A DNA stretch of 64,000 bases, from positions 2,356,001 through 2,420,000 of the forward strand of contig NZ_CP034159.1 in assembly GCF_003860585.1 (NCBI RefSeq). The letters are read 5' to 3'. The notes beneath the pieces were generated by a model that did no database searches, had not been told where the DNA came from, and was given only the letters and a program-made list of their open reading frames with translations. This document shows, one piece after another, positions 55,287 to 63,946 of this stretch; within the stretch, counting starts at the first letter, position 1; every line of letters begins with the position of its first letter. Source of the DNA: Kaistella carnis (GTDB lineage: Bacteria; Bacteroidota; Bacteroidia; Flavobacteriales; Weeksellaceae). A program made the translations under genes and the position numbers.

Positions 55287-56624
55287 ATGACATTAATACA
55301 ATTATTTCAATTTATTCTGAGCATTTCGATTCTCGTAATCCTTCATGAATTGGGGCATTTTATTCCCGCAAAACTTTTCAAAACAAAGGTTGAGAAATTC
55401 TATCTTTTTTTTGATCCTTGGTTTTCAATCGCAAAGAAAAAAATTGGTGATACCGAATACGGAATCGGTTGGCTGCCGTTTGGTGGTTATGTAAAGATCG
55501 CGGGAATGGTTGATGAAAGTATGGATACGGAACAGCTGAAACAGCCTGCGCAACCATGGGAGTTCCGAAGTAAACCGGCTTGGCAGCGACTCATCATTAT
55601 GCTGGGTGGTGTTACCGTGAATTTCTTTTTGGCTTGGGTTATTTATTCTTCTTTAAGTTATTTTAAAGGGGAAATCTACCACGATAATACAAAATTTGAA
55701 AACGGAGTTTCAGTTTCTCCCGCAGGTCAAAAAATGGGCTTGAAAAGTGGAGACAAGATTTTAAAAATCGATGGTAAACCTGCCGAAAGAATGGAAACAT
55801 CGACTATCAATATGCTTTTTGCCAATGAAGTTACCGTTTTAAGAGAGGGTAAAGAAGTTACGTTCCCTATTAATGAAGATGGGGTGGCTGATGTTTTGGC
55901 AGAGAATGAAGCTAAATTATATTTTAGTCCGCGTTTTCCTGCGGTAATCGACAATCTTCTTCCAAATGGATCTGCAAAATCTGCTGGTTTAATGAAAGGT
56001 GATAAAATTGTCGGGATTAATGGAAAGCCTGTAATGTTTTATGATGAGGTGACTACAAAACTATCACAACTAAAAAATAAGGACGTTGTTTTAGACATTG
56101 ACCGAAATAATGTCGTGCAACAGTATAATCTAAAATTAAACAATGAAGGTAAAATTGGATTTGGTCCCGGTGGTTCGCTTGCTCAACAGGAATTTGAGAA
56201 GACGCGCGTAGTTAAGAAATATACTCTTGCAGAAGCAATTCCAAGAGGTTTCACAAGAACAATTGATGTTTTGGTGATGCAGGTAAAACAGTTCAAAATA
56301 GTATTCAATACCAAAACCCAGGGCTATAAGAAAATTTCAGGGCCTATTGGGATTATCAAGCAAATGCCGGAAACCATCAATTGGGAGTTTTTCTGGAGTT
56401 TTACGGCGATGTTCTCTGTGTGGTTGGCCTTCCTTAATTTAATCCCGATTCCGGGCTTAGATGGAGGTCACGTAGTGTTTACCCTTTGGGAAATGATCAC
56501 CGGAAAACCTGTTCCGCAAAAAGTTTTAGAAAATGCTCAGATGATTGGTGTTATTTTCCTGCTTGGATTAATGGTTTTAATCTTCGGAAGTGACATTGTA
56601 AAGTGGATTACAGGAAAATTTTAA
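55287..56624 (+). CDS. rseP: Site-2 protease RseP
   Basis: This 445-residue membrane metalloprotease has HELGH (20-24) in the first membrane segment and the third ligand in GLDGGH near residue 390. Two PDZ domains lie between, with KMGLKSGDKILKIDGKP and SAGLMKGDKIVGINGKP. Such proteases cut membrane-bound anti-sigma factors and signal peptides. There are four membrane segments. It precedes the tRNA-Asn gene. Confidence 0.95.
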   Translation: MTLIQLFQFILSISILVILHELGHFIPAKLFKTKVEKFYLFFDPWFSIAKKKIGDTEYGIGWLPFGGYVKIAGMVDESMDTEQLKQPAQPWEFRSKPAWQRLIIMLGGVTVNFFLAWVIYSSLSYFKGEIYHDNTKFENGVSVSPAGQKMGLKSGDKILKIDGKPAERMETSTINMLFANEVTVLREGKEVTFPINEDGVADVLAENEAKLYFSPRFPAVIDNLLPNGSAKSAGLMKGDKIVGINGKPVMFYDEVTTKLSQLKNKDVVLDIDRNNVVQQYNLKLNNEGKIGFGPGGSLAQQEFEKTRVVKKYTLAEAIPRGFTRTIDVLVMQVKQFKIVFNTKTQGYKKISGPIGIIKQMPETINWEFFWSFTAMFSVWLAFLNLIPIPGLDGGHVVFTLWEMITGKPVPQKVLENAQMIGVIFLLGLMVLIFGSDIVKWITGKF

Positions 56625-56641
56625 AAATTTTTGATATTTAT

Positions 56642-56672
56642 TTTGGCAATTCTAAAAAAGTTTTTATATTTG
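56642..56672 (+). promoter_or_regulatory. Near-consensus promoter of tRNA-Asn
   Basis: TTTG at 56642-56645, a 19-base spacer and TATATTTG at 56665-56672 match the consensus exactly. The mature tRNA begins 27 bases later. Confidence 0.75.
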
Positions 56673-56698
56673 CAAACGCTTAGAGCATAGAGCAACAC

Positions 56699-56772
56699 TC
56701 CTCTTTAGCTCAGTTGGTTAGAGCATCTGACTGTTAATCAGAGGGTCCTTGGTTCGAGCCCAAGAAGAGGAG
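56699..56772 (+). tRNA. tRNA-Asn (anticodon GTT)
   Basis: The acceptor arms TCCTCTT and AAGAGGA pair fully, with discriminator G. The D loop AGCTCAGTTGGTTAGAGC, the anticodon stem TCTGA/TCAGA and the T arm GGTTCGAGCC are normal. The anticodon is GTT at 56733-56735. CCA is not encoded, as is usual in this group. A terminator lies directly after it. No integrase or attachment repeat is seen beside it. Confidence 0.97.
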
Positions 56773-56773
56773 C

Positions 56774-56803
56774 AAAACCATCACAGAAATGTGATGGTTT
56801 TTT
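56774..56803 (+). terminator. Terminator of tRNA-Asn
   Basis: AAACCATCAC and GTGATGGTTT arms flank a short loop and are followed by a run of T. Confidence 0.85.
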
Positions 56804-57025
56804 TGTGTTTTTATTTCAGAAATCTGATAATGTATGGACCTCATTTACAGGGAAATGGCCTTATCTTATCTTTGTTTTGATCTTATATATCATTTAATTG
56901 GGTTGAGATTTTACCCTTCTTAAATAACTTTAGTTGCCATAATTTCTCGGCAATAGAATCCTGCACATTACTTCAGGTTCACAAAATTCCTAAACGACGT
57001 TAAGAAGGTTTTCTTTAAAAATAAA

Positions 57026-57056
57026 AAAACCACCACTCCGAAAAGTGATGGTTTCA
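57026..57056 (-). terminator. Terminator of pepT
   Basis: On the minus strand AAACCATCACTT and AGTGGTGGTTT form a stem with a TTCGG-like loop and a T run. Confidence 0.75.
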
Positions 57057-57073
57057 ATGAATATCATGATAAA

Positions 57074-58333
57074 TTATCTTTTTTTATCTGCCTTCGCAAT
57101 ATTGATGATTACTTTCACCGCTTCTTCCATTGATTCTAAAGCCACATATTCATAAGGCCCATGGAAGTTCATTCCGCCCGCAAAAATATTTGGACAAGGT
57201 AATCCCATATAAGAAAGCTGCGCGCCATCTGTACCTCCTCGAATGGCCTTTATTTTAGGTTCAATATTGGCGTCTTTCATTGCTTGTTCGGCAATGTCTA
57301 CGATATGCATCTTTCCTTCAAACTGTTGCTTCATATTGCGGTATTGTTCTTTGATTTCAATTTCCGCAGTTCCTTCCCCACACTTATGATTAAATTCGGT
57401 GACTTTATCAGTCATGAATTTTTTTCTGGCTTCAAATTTCTCATTGTCGTGATCGCGTATGATGTACTGAATTTTAGCTTCAGAAATATCCGCTTTAATT
57501 TCCATCAAATGATAAAATCCTTCAAAACCTTTCGTAGTGGCCGGGGTTTCATTTTCCGGGAGCAACTGCACAAACTCTGCGGCCAGTAAAGCGGCGTTGA
57601 CCATCTTTCCATACGCATAACCGGGATGTACGCTCAAACCGTGAATTTTCACCACAGCTCCGGCTGCATTGAAGTTTTCGTATTCCAATTCCCCAACTTC
57701 ACTTCCATCCATGGTATAAGCCCATTCTGCACCGAATTTTTTCACATCAAATTTATGAGCGCCGCGTCCAATTTCCTCATCAGGTGTGAAACCAATGGCG
57801 ATTCTGCCGTGCTTTATTTCAGGATGTGCGAGTAAGAATTCAGCTGCAGTTACGATTTCTGCTAAGCCAGCTTTGTCATCAGCTCCCAATAAACTTGTTC
57901 CATCGGTCGTAATTAAAGTTTTGCCCACATAATCTTTTAGGGTCTCAAATTTAGCCGGCGACAACGTAAATCCTGTTTCCTGATTCAATACCAAATCGTT
58001 TCCGTCATAATCCTTCCAGATCTGAGGGTTTACATTTTCTCCATTAAAGTCCGGGGAAGTATCATAATGTGAAATAAATCCAATAACCGGCTGGTCATCG
58101 TTTTCTAAATTTGAAGGAACATAGGCATAAATATACCCATGCTCATCCATAGAAACATCGCTGAGTCCTAGGCTCTTTAATTCTTCAAAAATATATTTTG
58201 CAATATCCCACTGTTGTGGGCTTGATGGGGTTGATTGGCTCTCGGGATCACTTGTAGAATAAATTTTTGCATAATTTAGAAACCGATTTTGCAGTTTCAG
58301 TTTCCAGTCTTGATTAAAATCTATAGTCGTCAT
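57074..58333 (-). CDS. pepT: Peptidase T (tripeptide aminopeptidase)
   Basis: This 419-residue M20B peptidase has the zinc ligands in ISHYDTSPD, LGADDKAGL, FTPDEEIGRGAH (with the catalytic glutamate), TMDGSEVG and NFHGPYEYV. These fit E. coli PepT, including its length (408). It removes the N-terminal residue from tripeptides in the cytosol. The gene is divergent from mvaB, with 187 bases between, and has its own terminator. Confidence 0.96.
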   Translation of the reverse strand: MTTIDFNQDWKLKLQNRFLNYAKIYSTSDPESQSTPSSPQQWDIAKYIFEELKSLGLSDVSMDEHGYIYAYVPSNLENDDQPVIGFISHYDTSPDFNGENVNPQIWKDYDGNDLVLNQETGFTLSPAKFETLKDYVGKTLITTDGTSLLGADDKAGLAEIVTAAEFLLAHPEIKHGRIAIGFTPDEEIGRGAHKFDVKKFGAEWAYTMDGSEVGELEYENFNAAGAVVKIHGLSVHPGYAYGKMVNAALLAAEFVQLLPENETPATTKGFEGFYHLMEIKADISEAKIQYIIRDHDNEKFEARKKFMTDKVTEFNHKCGEGTAEIEIKEQYRNMKQQFEGKMHIVDIAEQAMKDANIEPKIKAIRGGTDGAQLSYMGLPCPNIFAGGMNFHGPYEYVALESMEEAVKVIINIAKADKKR

Positions 58334-58493
58334 AAAAACAGTATTTTTAACAAAGTTAAAATTTTAGCCTGAGCTTACCGTAAACTTTTAGGAATTATTT
58401 TTGATGCTCACTGGTAATAATAGCATGTAAGTTTTTCATAATCAATATATTAAAATTATAAAGCAGATTTTTAATCATTTTTTAAAGTTTTGG

Positions 58494-58501
58494 TATATTT
58501 G
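58494..58501 (+). promoter_or_regulatory. -7 box (TATATTTG) of the mvaB-osmC unit
   Basis: This is an exact TAnnTTTG, 19 bases before the ATG of mvaB. Confidence 0.4.
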
Positions 58502-58520
58502 AAAAAAATCCAGAAAAAGA

Positions 58521-59369
58521 ATGTTTCTAACAGAATGCCCACGCGATGCCATGCAAGGTTGGGATGAATTTATTCCCACCGCCAAGAAGATAGATTACCT
58601 TAATTCCTTAATGGGAGTCGGTTTTGATGTCCTTGATTGCGGAAGTTTTGTTTCTCCAAAAGCCATTCCCCAAATGGCAGATTCCGGAATAGTGCTGGAT
58701 GAGATTGATAAAGGGATTTCCAATACAAAATTATCAGTGATCGTGGCAAATTACCGAGGTGCTCAGAAAGCACTGGAGCATCAGCAAGTTGATATTTTAG
58801 GGTTTCCTTTCTCTATTTCAGAAACTTTTCAGCATCGGAATACCAATAAAAATCAGGAAGAAGCTTTTGAAGACATTAAAAAAATATTGGAAATCCTCGA
58901 AACGGATGGCAGAACTTTAAATATTTATTTCTCCATGGCTTTCGGTAATCCTTACGGCGAAGTCTGGAAATGGAGCGGCGTTGATTACTGGGCGCAAAGA
59001 TTTAGTGATATCGGCATCAAAAATATCCTGCTTTCCGATACAACGGGAACCGGTACATTGGAACAGATTGAATTGCTTTTTAAAACCCTGCCAACCAAAT
59101 ATCCGCACATCGATTTCGGCGCACATTTCCATAATAAATACGAGGATTCTTACGCAAAATTAAAAGCCGCCTATTATAGTGGCTGTGTACGTTTTGATTC
59201 TGCAATTAAAGGAATTGGTGGCTGTCCTATGGCAAAGGATGATCTGGTAGGCAATATGCCCACTGAGCAAGTCATCAACTTCATGGCGGCTGAAAAAATT
59301 GAGCATTCTCTTAATTTATTAAATTTTGAAAGTGCTTATAACCGCGCGAAAGATATTTTTCATTTTTAA
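58521..59369 (+). CDS. mvaB: Hydroxymethylglutaryl-CoA lyase
   Basis: This 282-residue enzyme of the DRE-TIM family has ECPRDAMQGW with the catalytic arginine, DTTGTGTLEQI, HFHNKYED and GIGGCPMAKDDLVGN with the conserved GxGGCP cysteine. It cleaves HMG-CoA to acetoacetate and acetyl-CoA, the last step of leucine degradation. The next gene, an OsmC-family protein, starts 14 bases after its stop. Confidence 0.93.
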   Translation: MFLTECPRDAMQGWDEFIPTAKKIDYLNSLMGVGFDVLDCGSFVSPKAIPQMADSGIVLDEIDKGISNTKLSVIVANYRGAQKALEHQQVDILGFPFSISETFQHRNTNKNQEEAFEDIKKILEILETDGRTLNIYFSMAFGNPYGEVWKWSGVDYWAQRFSDIGIKNILLSDTTGTGTLEQIELLFKTLPTKYPHIDFGAHFHNKYEDSYAKLKAAYYSGCVRFDSAIKGIGGCPMAKDDLVGNMPTEQVINFMAAEKIEHSLNLLNFESAYNRAKDIFHF

Positions 59370-59383
59370 AAATAAACCAATTT

Positions 59384-59788
59384 ATGGCGACTTCTAAAGT
59401 AATATACCAAGGCGACCTTCGTTGCGAATCTGAACATTTACAGTCAGGAACAAAAATTTATACCGACGCCCCAACCGATAATCACGGCAAAGGAGAAGCT
59501 TTTTCACCCACCGATCTGTGTGCGACTTCTTTGGTTCAATGTATGTTGACCACGATTGCTATTCTTGGTAAAGATAGCGGAATTTTAATAGAAGGTTCTT
59601 ACGGAACTATTCAAAAAAACATGAATCTTAAGCCAAGGAAAATTGCGGAGATTGTCTGCGATTTGCACATGAAAGGAAATTTTACTCCGGATCAAAAACA
59701 ATTTATCGAAGAGACCGCTATGAATTGTCCGGTCGCACTTTCGCTAAGTTCTGAATTAAAGAAGACCGTTACCTTCAATTACGATTAA
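59384..59788 (+). CDS. OsmC family protein (both catalytic cysteines present)
   Basis: This 134-residue protein has the two cysteines of the OsmC/Ohr peroxidases: C53 in LVQCMLT and C115 in NCPVALS. Such enzymes reduce organic hydroperoxides using a thiol partner. It follows mvaB by 14 bases and is probably co-transcribed. A paralogue lies 145 bases downstream. Confidence 0.88.
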   Translation: MATSKVIYQGDLRCESEHLQSGTKIYTDAPTDNHGKGEAFSPTDLCATSLVQCMLTTIAILGKDSGILIEGSYGTIQKNMNLKPRKIAEIVCDLHMKGNFTPDQKQFIEETAMNCPVALSLSSELKKTVTFNYD

Positions 59789-59932
59789 AACAGATTTTTC
59801 TCCAAAGGCAGTGGCAGTATAAACTGCTGAAGAAGATATCTAAACCTTTAAGCAGGTGATGAATATCGTGAAAGTTCATGGAGATTCATGTCGTTCTTTT
59901 CCCTATCTTTATAGGAATAAAAACGAAAACCC

Positions 59933-60337
59933 ATGACTTCAACAATTACTTATTTAGGCGATTTTAAAATTGTTTCAAAACATGAGAAATCAGGTGCGGA
60001 AATTACCACGTGCGCCCCGCTGAGAGAAGGTGGAACGTCAGAGTTATTTTCTCCTTCTGATCTCTTTGGGATTTCTTATGGACAATCAATGTTAATGGCG
60101 ATCGCAGTTTTGGGAAAACCAAAAGGAATCGACATTACGGGAGCTACTTGTGAACTTAAAAAATCGACCTATCCGGAACCGAAAAGAATCGGTACCATTT
60201 TCTGCATTGTACGGATTCCGGGGAACTTCACGCCAGATGAAAAGAAGTTTATGGAAGATGCGGCACTTAATTGTCCGGTGGCTCTGTCTATACATCCGAG
60301 TGTACAGAAAACAGTGCTTTTCGAATACGTAAACTAA
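59933..60337 (+). CDS. OsmC family paralogue lacking the first catalytic cysteine
   Basis: This 134-residue paralogue of the protein at 59384-59788 has the same block order. C114 in NCPVALSI remains, but the other catalytic position is a serine (S52, in YGQSML against LVQCML). It should therefore not work by the normal two-cysteine mechanism. Two new cysteines (C27 and C73) do not lie at the catalytic position. It may have another function, such as binding a hydrophobic molecule. A terminator follows directly. Confidence 0.85.
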   Translation: MTSTITYLGDFKIVSKHEKSGAEITTCAPLREGGTSELFSPSDLFGISYGQSMLMAIAVLGKPKGIDITGATCELKKSTYPEPKRIGTIFCIVRIPGNFTPDEKKFMEDAALNCPVALSIHPSVQKTVLFEYVN

Positions 60338-60348
60338 ATAAAACGAAT

Positions 60349-60370
60349 GCCGGAATTACCGGCTTTTTTT
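60349..60370. terminator. Terminator after the second OsmC gene
   Basis: GCCGG and CCGGC arms flank AATTA and are followed by seven T residues. It overlaps the end of the convergent MIP18-family gene. Confidence 0.8.
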
Positions 60371-60695
60371 AGAACATCCCCAATTCGAAACGGGCTTCTT
60401 CACTCATCATATCTTTATTCCAGGATGGTTCGAAAGTAAGTTCCAAATCGACTTCGGCTACATTCTCCACTTCTGCTACTTTTTCGCGTACCTCTGCGGG
60501 CAAACTTTCTGCTACGGGGCAATTGGGCGTGGTTAAGGTCATAATAACTTTTACGGCACCTTCATCAGAAATCTGCACGTCATAGATTAATCCCAGCTCG
60601 TAAATGTCGACAGGAATCTCGGGATCATAAACTGTTTTTAAAGCGGTAATAATATTTTCTCCTATTTCGGCAACTTGGTCGTCTGTATATTTCAT
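60369..60695 (-). CDS. MIP18/DUF59 family Fe-S assembly protein (SufT-like)
   Basis: This 108-residue protein has the DUF59 core ITALKTVYDPEIPVDIYELGLIYDVQI and VIMTLTTPNCPVAESLPAEV, with the conserved cysteine in NCP, and ends FELGMF. Such proteins help mature Fe-S proteins. It is often found next to suf genes, but here it is about 50 kb from them. The gene is co-directional with the exonuclease gene 18 bases away. Confidence 0.9.
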   Translation of the reverse strand: MKYTDDQVAEIGENIITALKTVYDPEIPVDIYELGLIYDVQISDEGAVKVIMTLTTPNCPVAESLPAEVREKVAEVENVAEVDLELTFEPSWNKDMMSEEARFELGMF

Positions 60696-60712
60696 GCTAC
60701 TGTTAGAACGTT

Positions 60713-61411
60713 TTAAATTTCACTTTTTTCTAATAAATCTTCCTGACGCATGCGTCGGAAAACATTTGCCAAAGTTAAGACATCTTTTTCACAATATTGA
60801 ACGATTCTAAATAAGTCTTTTTCTATATAATAAATTGATGCGACCATTGACCCGTCAATATCGTCTTTCGGCGTGGGAATTCCAAAAACATGAGCGAGCA
60901 ATTCTAAAGAGATAAAAGATTTGTAATCCCCAAACTTCCAAAGTTCCATGGTATCTAGATGCGGAATTTCCCAGGGCTTTTTTCCAAACATTTGAAATGG
61001 TACCGGCGGTTGCATCCCATTGATAAGAAAACGTCTCGCAATCCAGGGAAAATCAAATTCTTTCCCGTTATGTGCACATAAAATAACGTCTCTTAACTTT
61101 GGTCTGTTAAATATTTCACCGAATTCCTGCAACAGTATTTTTTCGTCATCACCATAAAAACTCTTGATCATTAATTTCCCGTTTTTCTCTACGATTCCAA
61201 CTGAAATACAAATGATCTTACCAAATTCAGCCATAATTCCGCCGCGATCTTTGTAAAATTCTTCAGCAGTAACTTCTTCTTTTCTCTGAAATTTGGTTTT
61301 CTTATCCCATAAATATTGGTCGGTTTCGGACAAATCATCCCAATTGCCTAATTGCGGAACGGTTTCGATATCCAGGAATAAAACTTTTTCTAAGGGAATA
61401 TTTTGAATCAT
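60713..61411 (-). CDS. Predicted 3'-5' exonuclease (PolB-like, ribonuclease H fold)
   Basis: This 232-residue protein has the DEDD-type pattern: VLFLDIETVP with D and E, LCAHNGKEFDFPWI, and the C-terminal YCEKDVLTLANVFRRMR. It is similar to the exonuclease domain of family B polymerases, but stands alone. The polypeptide is of normal length for this Bacteroidota family. It may proofread or degrade RNA or DNA ends; the substrate is not known. The start codon is 37 bases after the CsaA-like gene stop. Confidence 0.85.
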   Translation of the reverse strand: MIQNIPLEKVLFLDIETVPQLGNWDDLSETDQYLWDKKTKFQRKEEVTAEEFYKDRGGIMAEFGKIICISVGIVEKNGKLMIKSFYGDDEKILLQEFGEIFNRPKLRDVILCAHNGKEFDFPWIARRFLINGMQPPVPFQMFGKKPWEIPHLDTMELWKFGDYKSFISLELLAHVFGIPTPKDDIDGSMVASIYYIEKDLFRIVQYCEKDVLTLANVFRRMRQEDLLEKSEI

Positions 61412-61448
61412 ACTGTTGAATTTTAATGCTTAAAAATTGTTATCTTTT

Positions 61449-61790
61449 TTACCCGATCGCTAAACCATTTTTTACGGGCAAAGTTGGGCCTAGAAGAGTG
61501 ACTTCTTTATTTTCACCGTAAATACCTAACACCAGGCATTCACTTAAAAAATTAGCGATTTGTTTTTTAGGAAAGTTCACGACTGCAATAATTTGTTTCC
61601 CGATAAGATCTTCTTTTTTATATAAGTCCGTGATCTGCGCAGAAGATTTTTTTATTCCCAATATGCCAAAATCAATCTCTAACTGATAAGAGGGATTCCT
61701 CGCCTTTGGAAAATCAGAAACAGAAATGATTGTTCCTGTTCTGATATCAATTTTTTCAAAATCATCCCAGCTGATAAGTGGCTTCTCCAT
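61449..61790 (-). CDS. tRNA-binding/CsaA-like OB-fold protein
   Basis: This 113-residue protein is a single EMAPII-type OB fold. The marks are FEKIDIRTGTIISVSDFPKARNPSYQLEIDFG and SECLVLGIYGENKEVTLLGPTLPVKNG. The family binds tRNA or unfolded proteins; Bacillus CsaA is a secretion chaperone. It has no catalytic residues. The next gene on the same strand, a cytochrome c, is 11 bases upstream. Confidence 0.9.
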   Translation of the reverse strand: MEKPLISWDDFEKIDIRTGTIISVSDFPKARNPSYQLEIDFGILGIKKSSAQITDLYKKEDLIGKQIIAVVNFPKKQIANFLSECLVLGIYGENKEVTLLGPTLPVKNGLAIG

Positions 61791-61801
61791 AATAAAATTA
61801 A

Positions 61802-62131
61802 TTATTGTTTTGCAGAGATAATATAATCGTAAACCATTTCATGCTGTTTATCCGTCAGTTTTGCTTTTGGTGCCATAGAATTTACCAATCCCACCCAGTC
61901 GGTGGCAGAATGATCATTAGGATTGGGTAGATCATGACATTTAGCGCAAGAATTCTCAAATATCGTTTTTCCCTGAGCTATATATTCTGCACTCATTGTT
62001 TTGCTTCCCGTAACTATAACGGGTTTAGGTGTACATGAAGTTGCGATTGCTAAGCCGGAAAATAAGGCGAATAAAGAAAAAGAGATCGAATTAGAGAACG
62101 TGTATTGAGATTCTTTTGCTGATTGTTTCAT
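61802..62131 (-). CDS. Cytochrome c lipoprotein
   Basis: This 109-residue protein has a signal with lipobox IATSC (C33) and one haem motif CAKCH at 62-66. The sixth ligand is probably M86 (NSMAPKAKLT). The short single-haem domain fits class I cytochromes. It is probably attached to the periplasmic side of a membrane and moves electrons; the partner is unknown. Confidence 0.88.
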   Translation of the reverse strand: MKQSAKESQYTFSNSISFSLFALFSGLAIATSCTPKPVIVTGSKTMSAEYIAQGKTIFENSCAKCHDLPNPNDHSATDWVGLVNSMAPKAKLTDKQHEMVYDYIISAKQ

Positions 62132-62311
62132 ATTTTAATTTTTTTGTTTAAATCAAAAATAAGCAATTTTCTCTTAAAGCGCTTAAGATTTAAAATTAAC
62201 AGAGGTGCTTCATTTTATTTCTGAATTTACTGATTTAGATTAGAGGAACATTTTGTTGATATTATGAAATGGCAACTTTAGATATAAAAAGGAAATTCCT
62301 AAAAGAATTTG

Positions 62312-62319
62312 TATTTTTG
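62312..62319 (+). promoter_or_regulatory. -7 box (TATTTTTG) close to the meaB start
   Basis: This is an exact TAnnTTTG, five bases before the ATG, so the mRNA is probably leaderless or nearly so. Confidence 0.45.
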
Positions 62320-62324
62320 ATTGC

Positions 62325-63308
62325 ATGAAAAATTTTTCTACTGCAGAATTAATAGAAGGAATTAAATCCGGTGACAAAAGATTACTCGGTAAGGCAATTA
62401 CTTTGGTTGAAAGTAAGAAAAAGGAACACCGCGAGCAAGCTGAAGAACTTTTAAAACAGATTATGCCACTCACAGGCCGATCTATACGTGTTGGAATTAC
62501 CGGAGTTCCGGGTGCCGGAAAATCAACCTTTATTGAAACTTTTGGGAAATTGGCCATTCAACATGGAAAAAAAGTAGCGGTGTTAGCAATCGATCCCAGT
62601 TCCTCTTTAAATAAAGGGTCCATTTTGGGCGATAAAACCCGAATGGAAGAGCTTGCGACCGAAAAAAATGCCTTTATTCGTCCCAGTCCAACGTCTGGAT
62701 TTTTAGGCGGAGTTGCCAACGCAACTTTTGAAAGTATGTTGATCTGTGAAGCGGCAGGTTACGATTATATTTTAATTGAAACAGTAGGAGTTGGCCAAAG
62801 TGAAGTGCTGGTGTCAGAGATCACTGATGTTTTTCTGTTTCTTAAGATTATTGGAGGTGGCGATGAATTGCAGGGAATCAAACGAGGAATTATGGAAATG
62901 GTGGATCTCATCTTTATTAATAAAGTGGAAGATGAGAATAAAATTAGGGCGAAAAATACAAAAGTAGAATTAATGCGCGCCCTGCATTTTCTTCCTTCAA
63001 AAGAAAAGGGCTGGAAAGTTCCGGTTTTGTTGGGTTCGGCTTTAAATAATACGGGAATTGAAGAGGTGTGTGAAAAAATTCAGGAATTTATTGACCTTAA
63101 AACAGCAAATAACACCTTTGATAAAGCCCGTAAGAAACAGGCTGAAAAACGTTTTGATTATTGGGTTCAGGAATATATTTTACAACAGACAAAATCAGAA
63201 AGTGCTACAGAAAATTTTTATGAGTTTCACAAAAAAAATGCTTCTGACCTGAAATCGAATCCAAGTACAGAAGCAAAAGCTTTTGTTGAGAAATTACTGA
63301 AAAAATAA
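62325..63308 (+). CDS. meaB: Methylmalonyl-CoA mutase-associated GTPase MeaB
   Basis: This 327-residue G3E-family GTPase has Walker A GVPGAGKST (60-68), DPSSSLNKGSILGDKTRM and the Walker-B-like IETVGVGQSE. NKVED is the guanine-specificity sequence. It protects and reloads the B12 of methylmalonyl-CoA mutase, which is encoded at 12207-14324. The mutase and chaperone are not adjacent here. The start is the ATG at 62325. Confidence 0.95.
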   Translation: MKNFSTAELIEGIKSGDKRLLGKAITLVESKKKEHREQAEELLKQIMPLTGRSIRVGITGVPGAGKSTFIETFGKLAIQHGKKVAVLAIDPSSSLNKGSILGDKTRMEELATEKNAFIRPSPTSGFLGGVANATFESMLICEAAGYDYILIETVGVGQSEVLVSEITDVFLFLKIIGGGDELQGIKRGIMEMVDLIFINKVEDENKIRAKNTKVELMRALHFLPSKEKGWKVPVLLGSALNNTGIEEVCEKIQEFIDLKTANNTFDKARKKQAEKRFDYWVQEYILQQTKSESATENFYEFHKKNASDLKSNPSTEAKAFVEKLLKK

Positions 63309-63842
63309 TTATTTTTTCGGCTTCCTATTTTCAGTAATATATCCATCGTATGAAATCGACTGTCTGTCATTTGAATCAATCGAAACATAGGTTTTTCCTG
63401 AATTAAAGACCTGAATTACGATTTGTGCGGGATTTTGTTGATCTTTTGTATTAATGGTAAAAACAGAAGTTCCTTTTTTTCCGTCAGATCGAACCATAGA
63501 ATAGTCTGTGGAAGTAAATCGGTAGGAATTTTTTGAGGGATCCATTGCAGGAGTGTACATTCTTCCAAAATACGGCAAGGTAACCTCCAACGAATCTTTT
63601 TTAATTTCGATGGTGTAGCCGGGATCTAAATTTAAAAGTCTGCCTGAATTAGTGCCTGGGAGTGAATGCATGATATCAGTCACGGTCGAACCTGAGGGAT
63701 TTGCGCGCTCGGCTACAAAAGTAAATTCTTCTTTCTGTATCAATGAAGCAACATTTGCTGAATTAACTGGACTATGCGTACTGCACGATGACATTGCTAG
63801 TGAGCCGAGGAAAACTGTTGTTATATAAAATAGATTTTTCAT
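63309..63842 (-). CDS. DUF4251 family lipoprotein
   Basis: This 177-residue lipoprotein has a lipobox LAMSSC (C20). The mature part contains EEFTFVAERANPSGSTVTDIMHSLPGTNSG, GRLLNLDPGYTIEIKKDSLEVTLPYFGRMYTPAM and YSMVRSDGKKGTSVFTINTKDQQN, which mark DUF4251, a Bacteroidota family of unknown function. It ends immediately after the stop of meaB, convergent with it, with no intergenic base. Confidence 0.87.
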   Translation of the reverse strand: MKNLFYITTVFLGSLAMSSCSTHSPVNSANVASLIQKEEFTFVAERANPSGSTVTDIMHSLPGTNSGRLLNLDPGYTIEIKKDSLEVTLPYFGRMYTPAMDPSKNSYRFTSTDYSMVRSDGKKGTSVFTINTKDQQNPAQIVIQVFNSGKTYVSIDSNDRQSISYDGYITENRKPKK

Positions 63843-63946
63843 TATATATTTTTATTGGATATAGCAAAAATAATGCAATTTATCCTTAGCAGTATTTATT
63901 TGGAATAAAAATTGTTTAAGCAAAAGAAATTAACAAATACACTACT

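Larger units (their letters stand above)
56773..57073. other. Gene-free stretch between tRNA-Asn and pepT
   Basis: It contains the two terminators listed here and about 220 AT-rich bases with no credible frame, repeat or promoter. Confidence 0.6.

Noticed and set aside
56699..56772. tRNA-Asn as a possible integration site for a genomic island
   Set aside because: No integrase, direct repeat of the tRNA 3' end or change in gene content was seen nearby.
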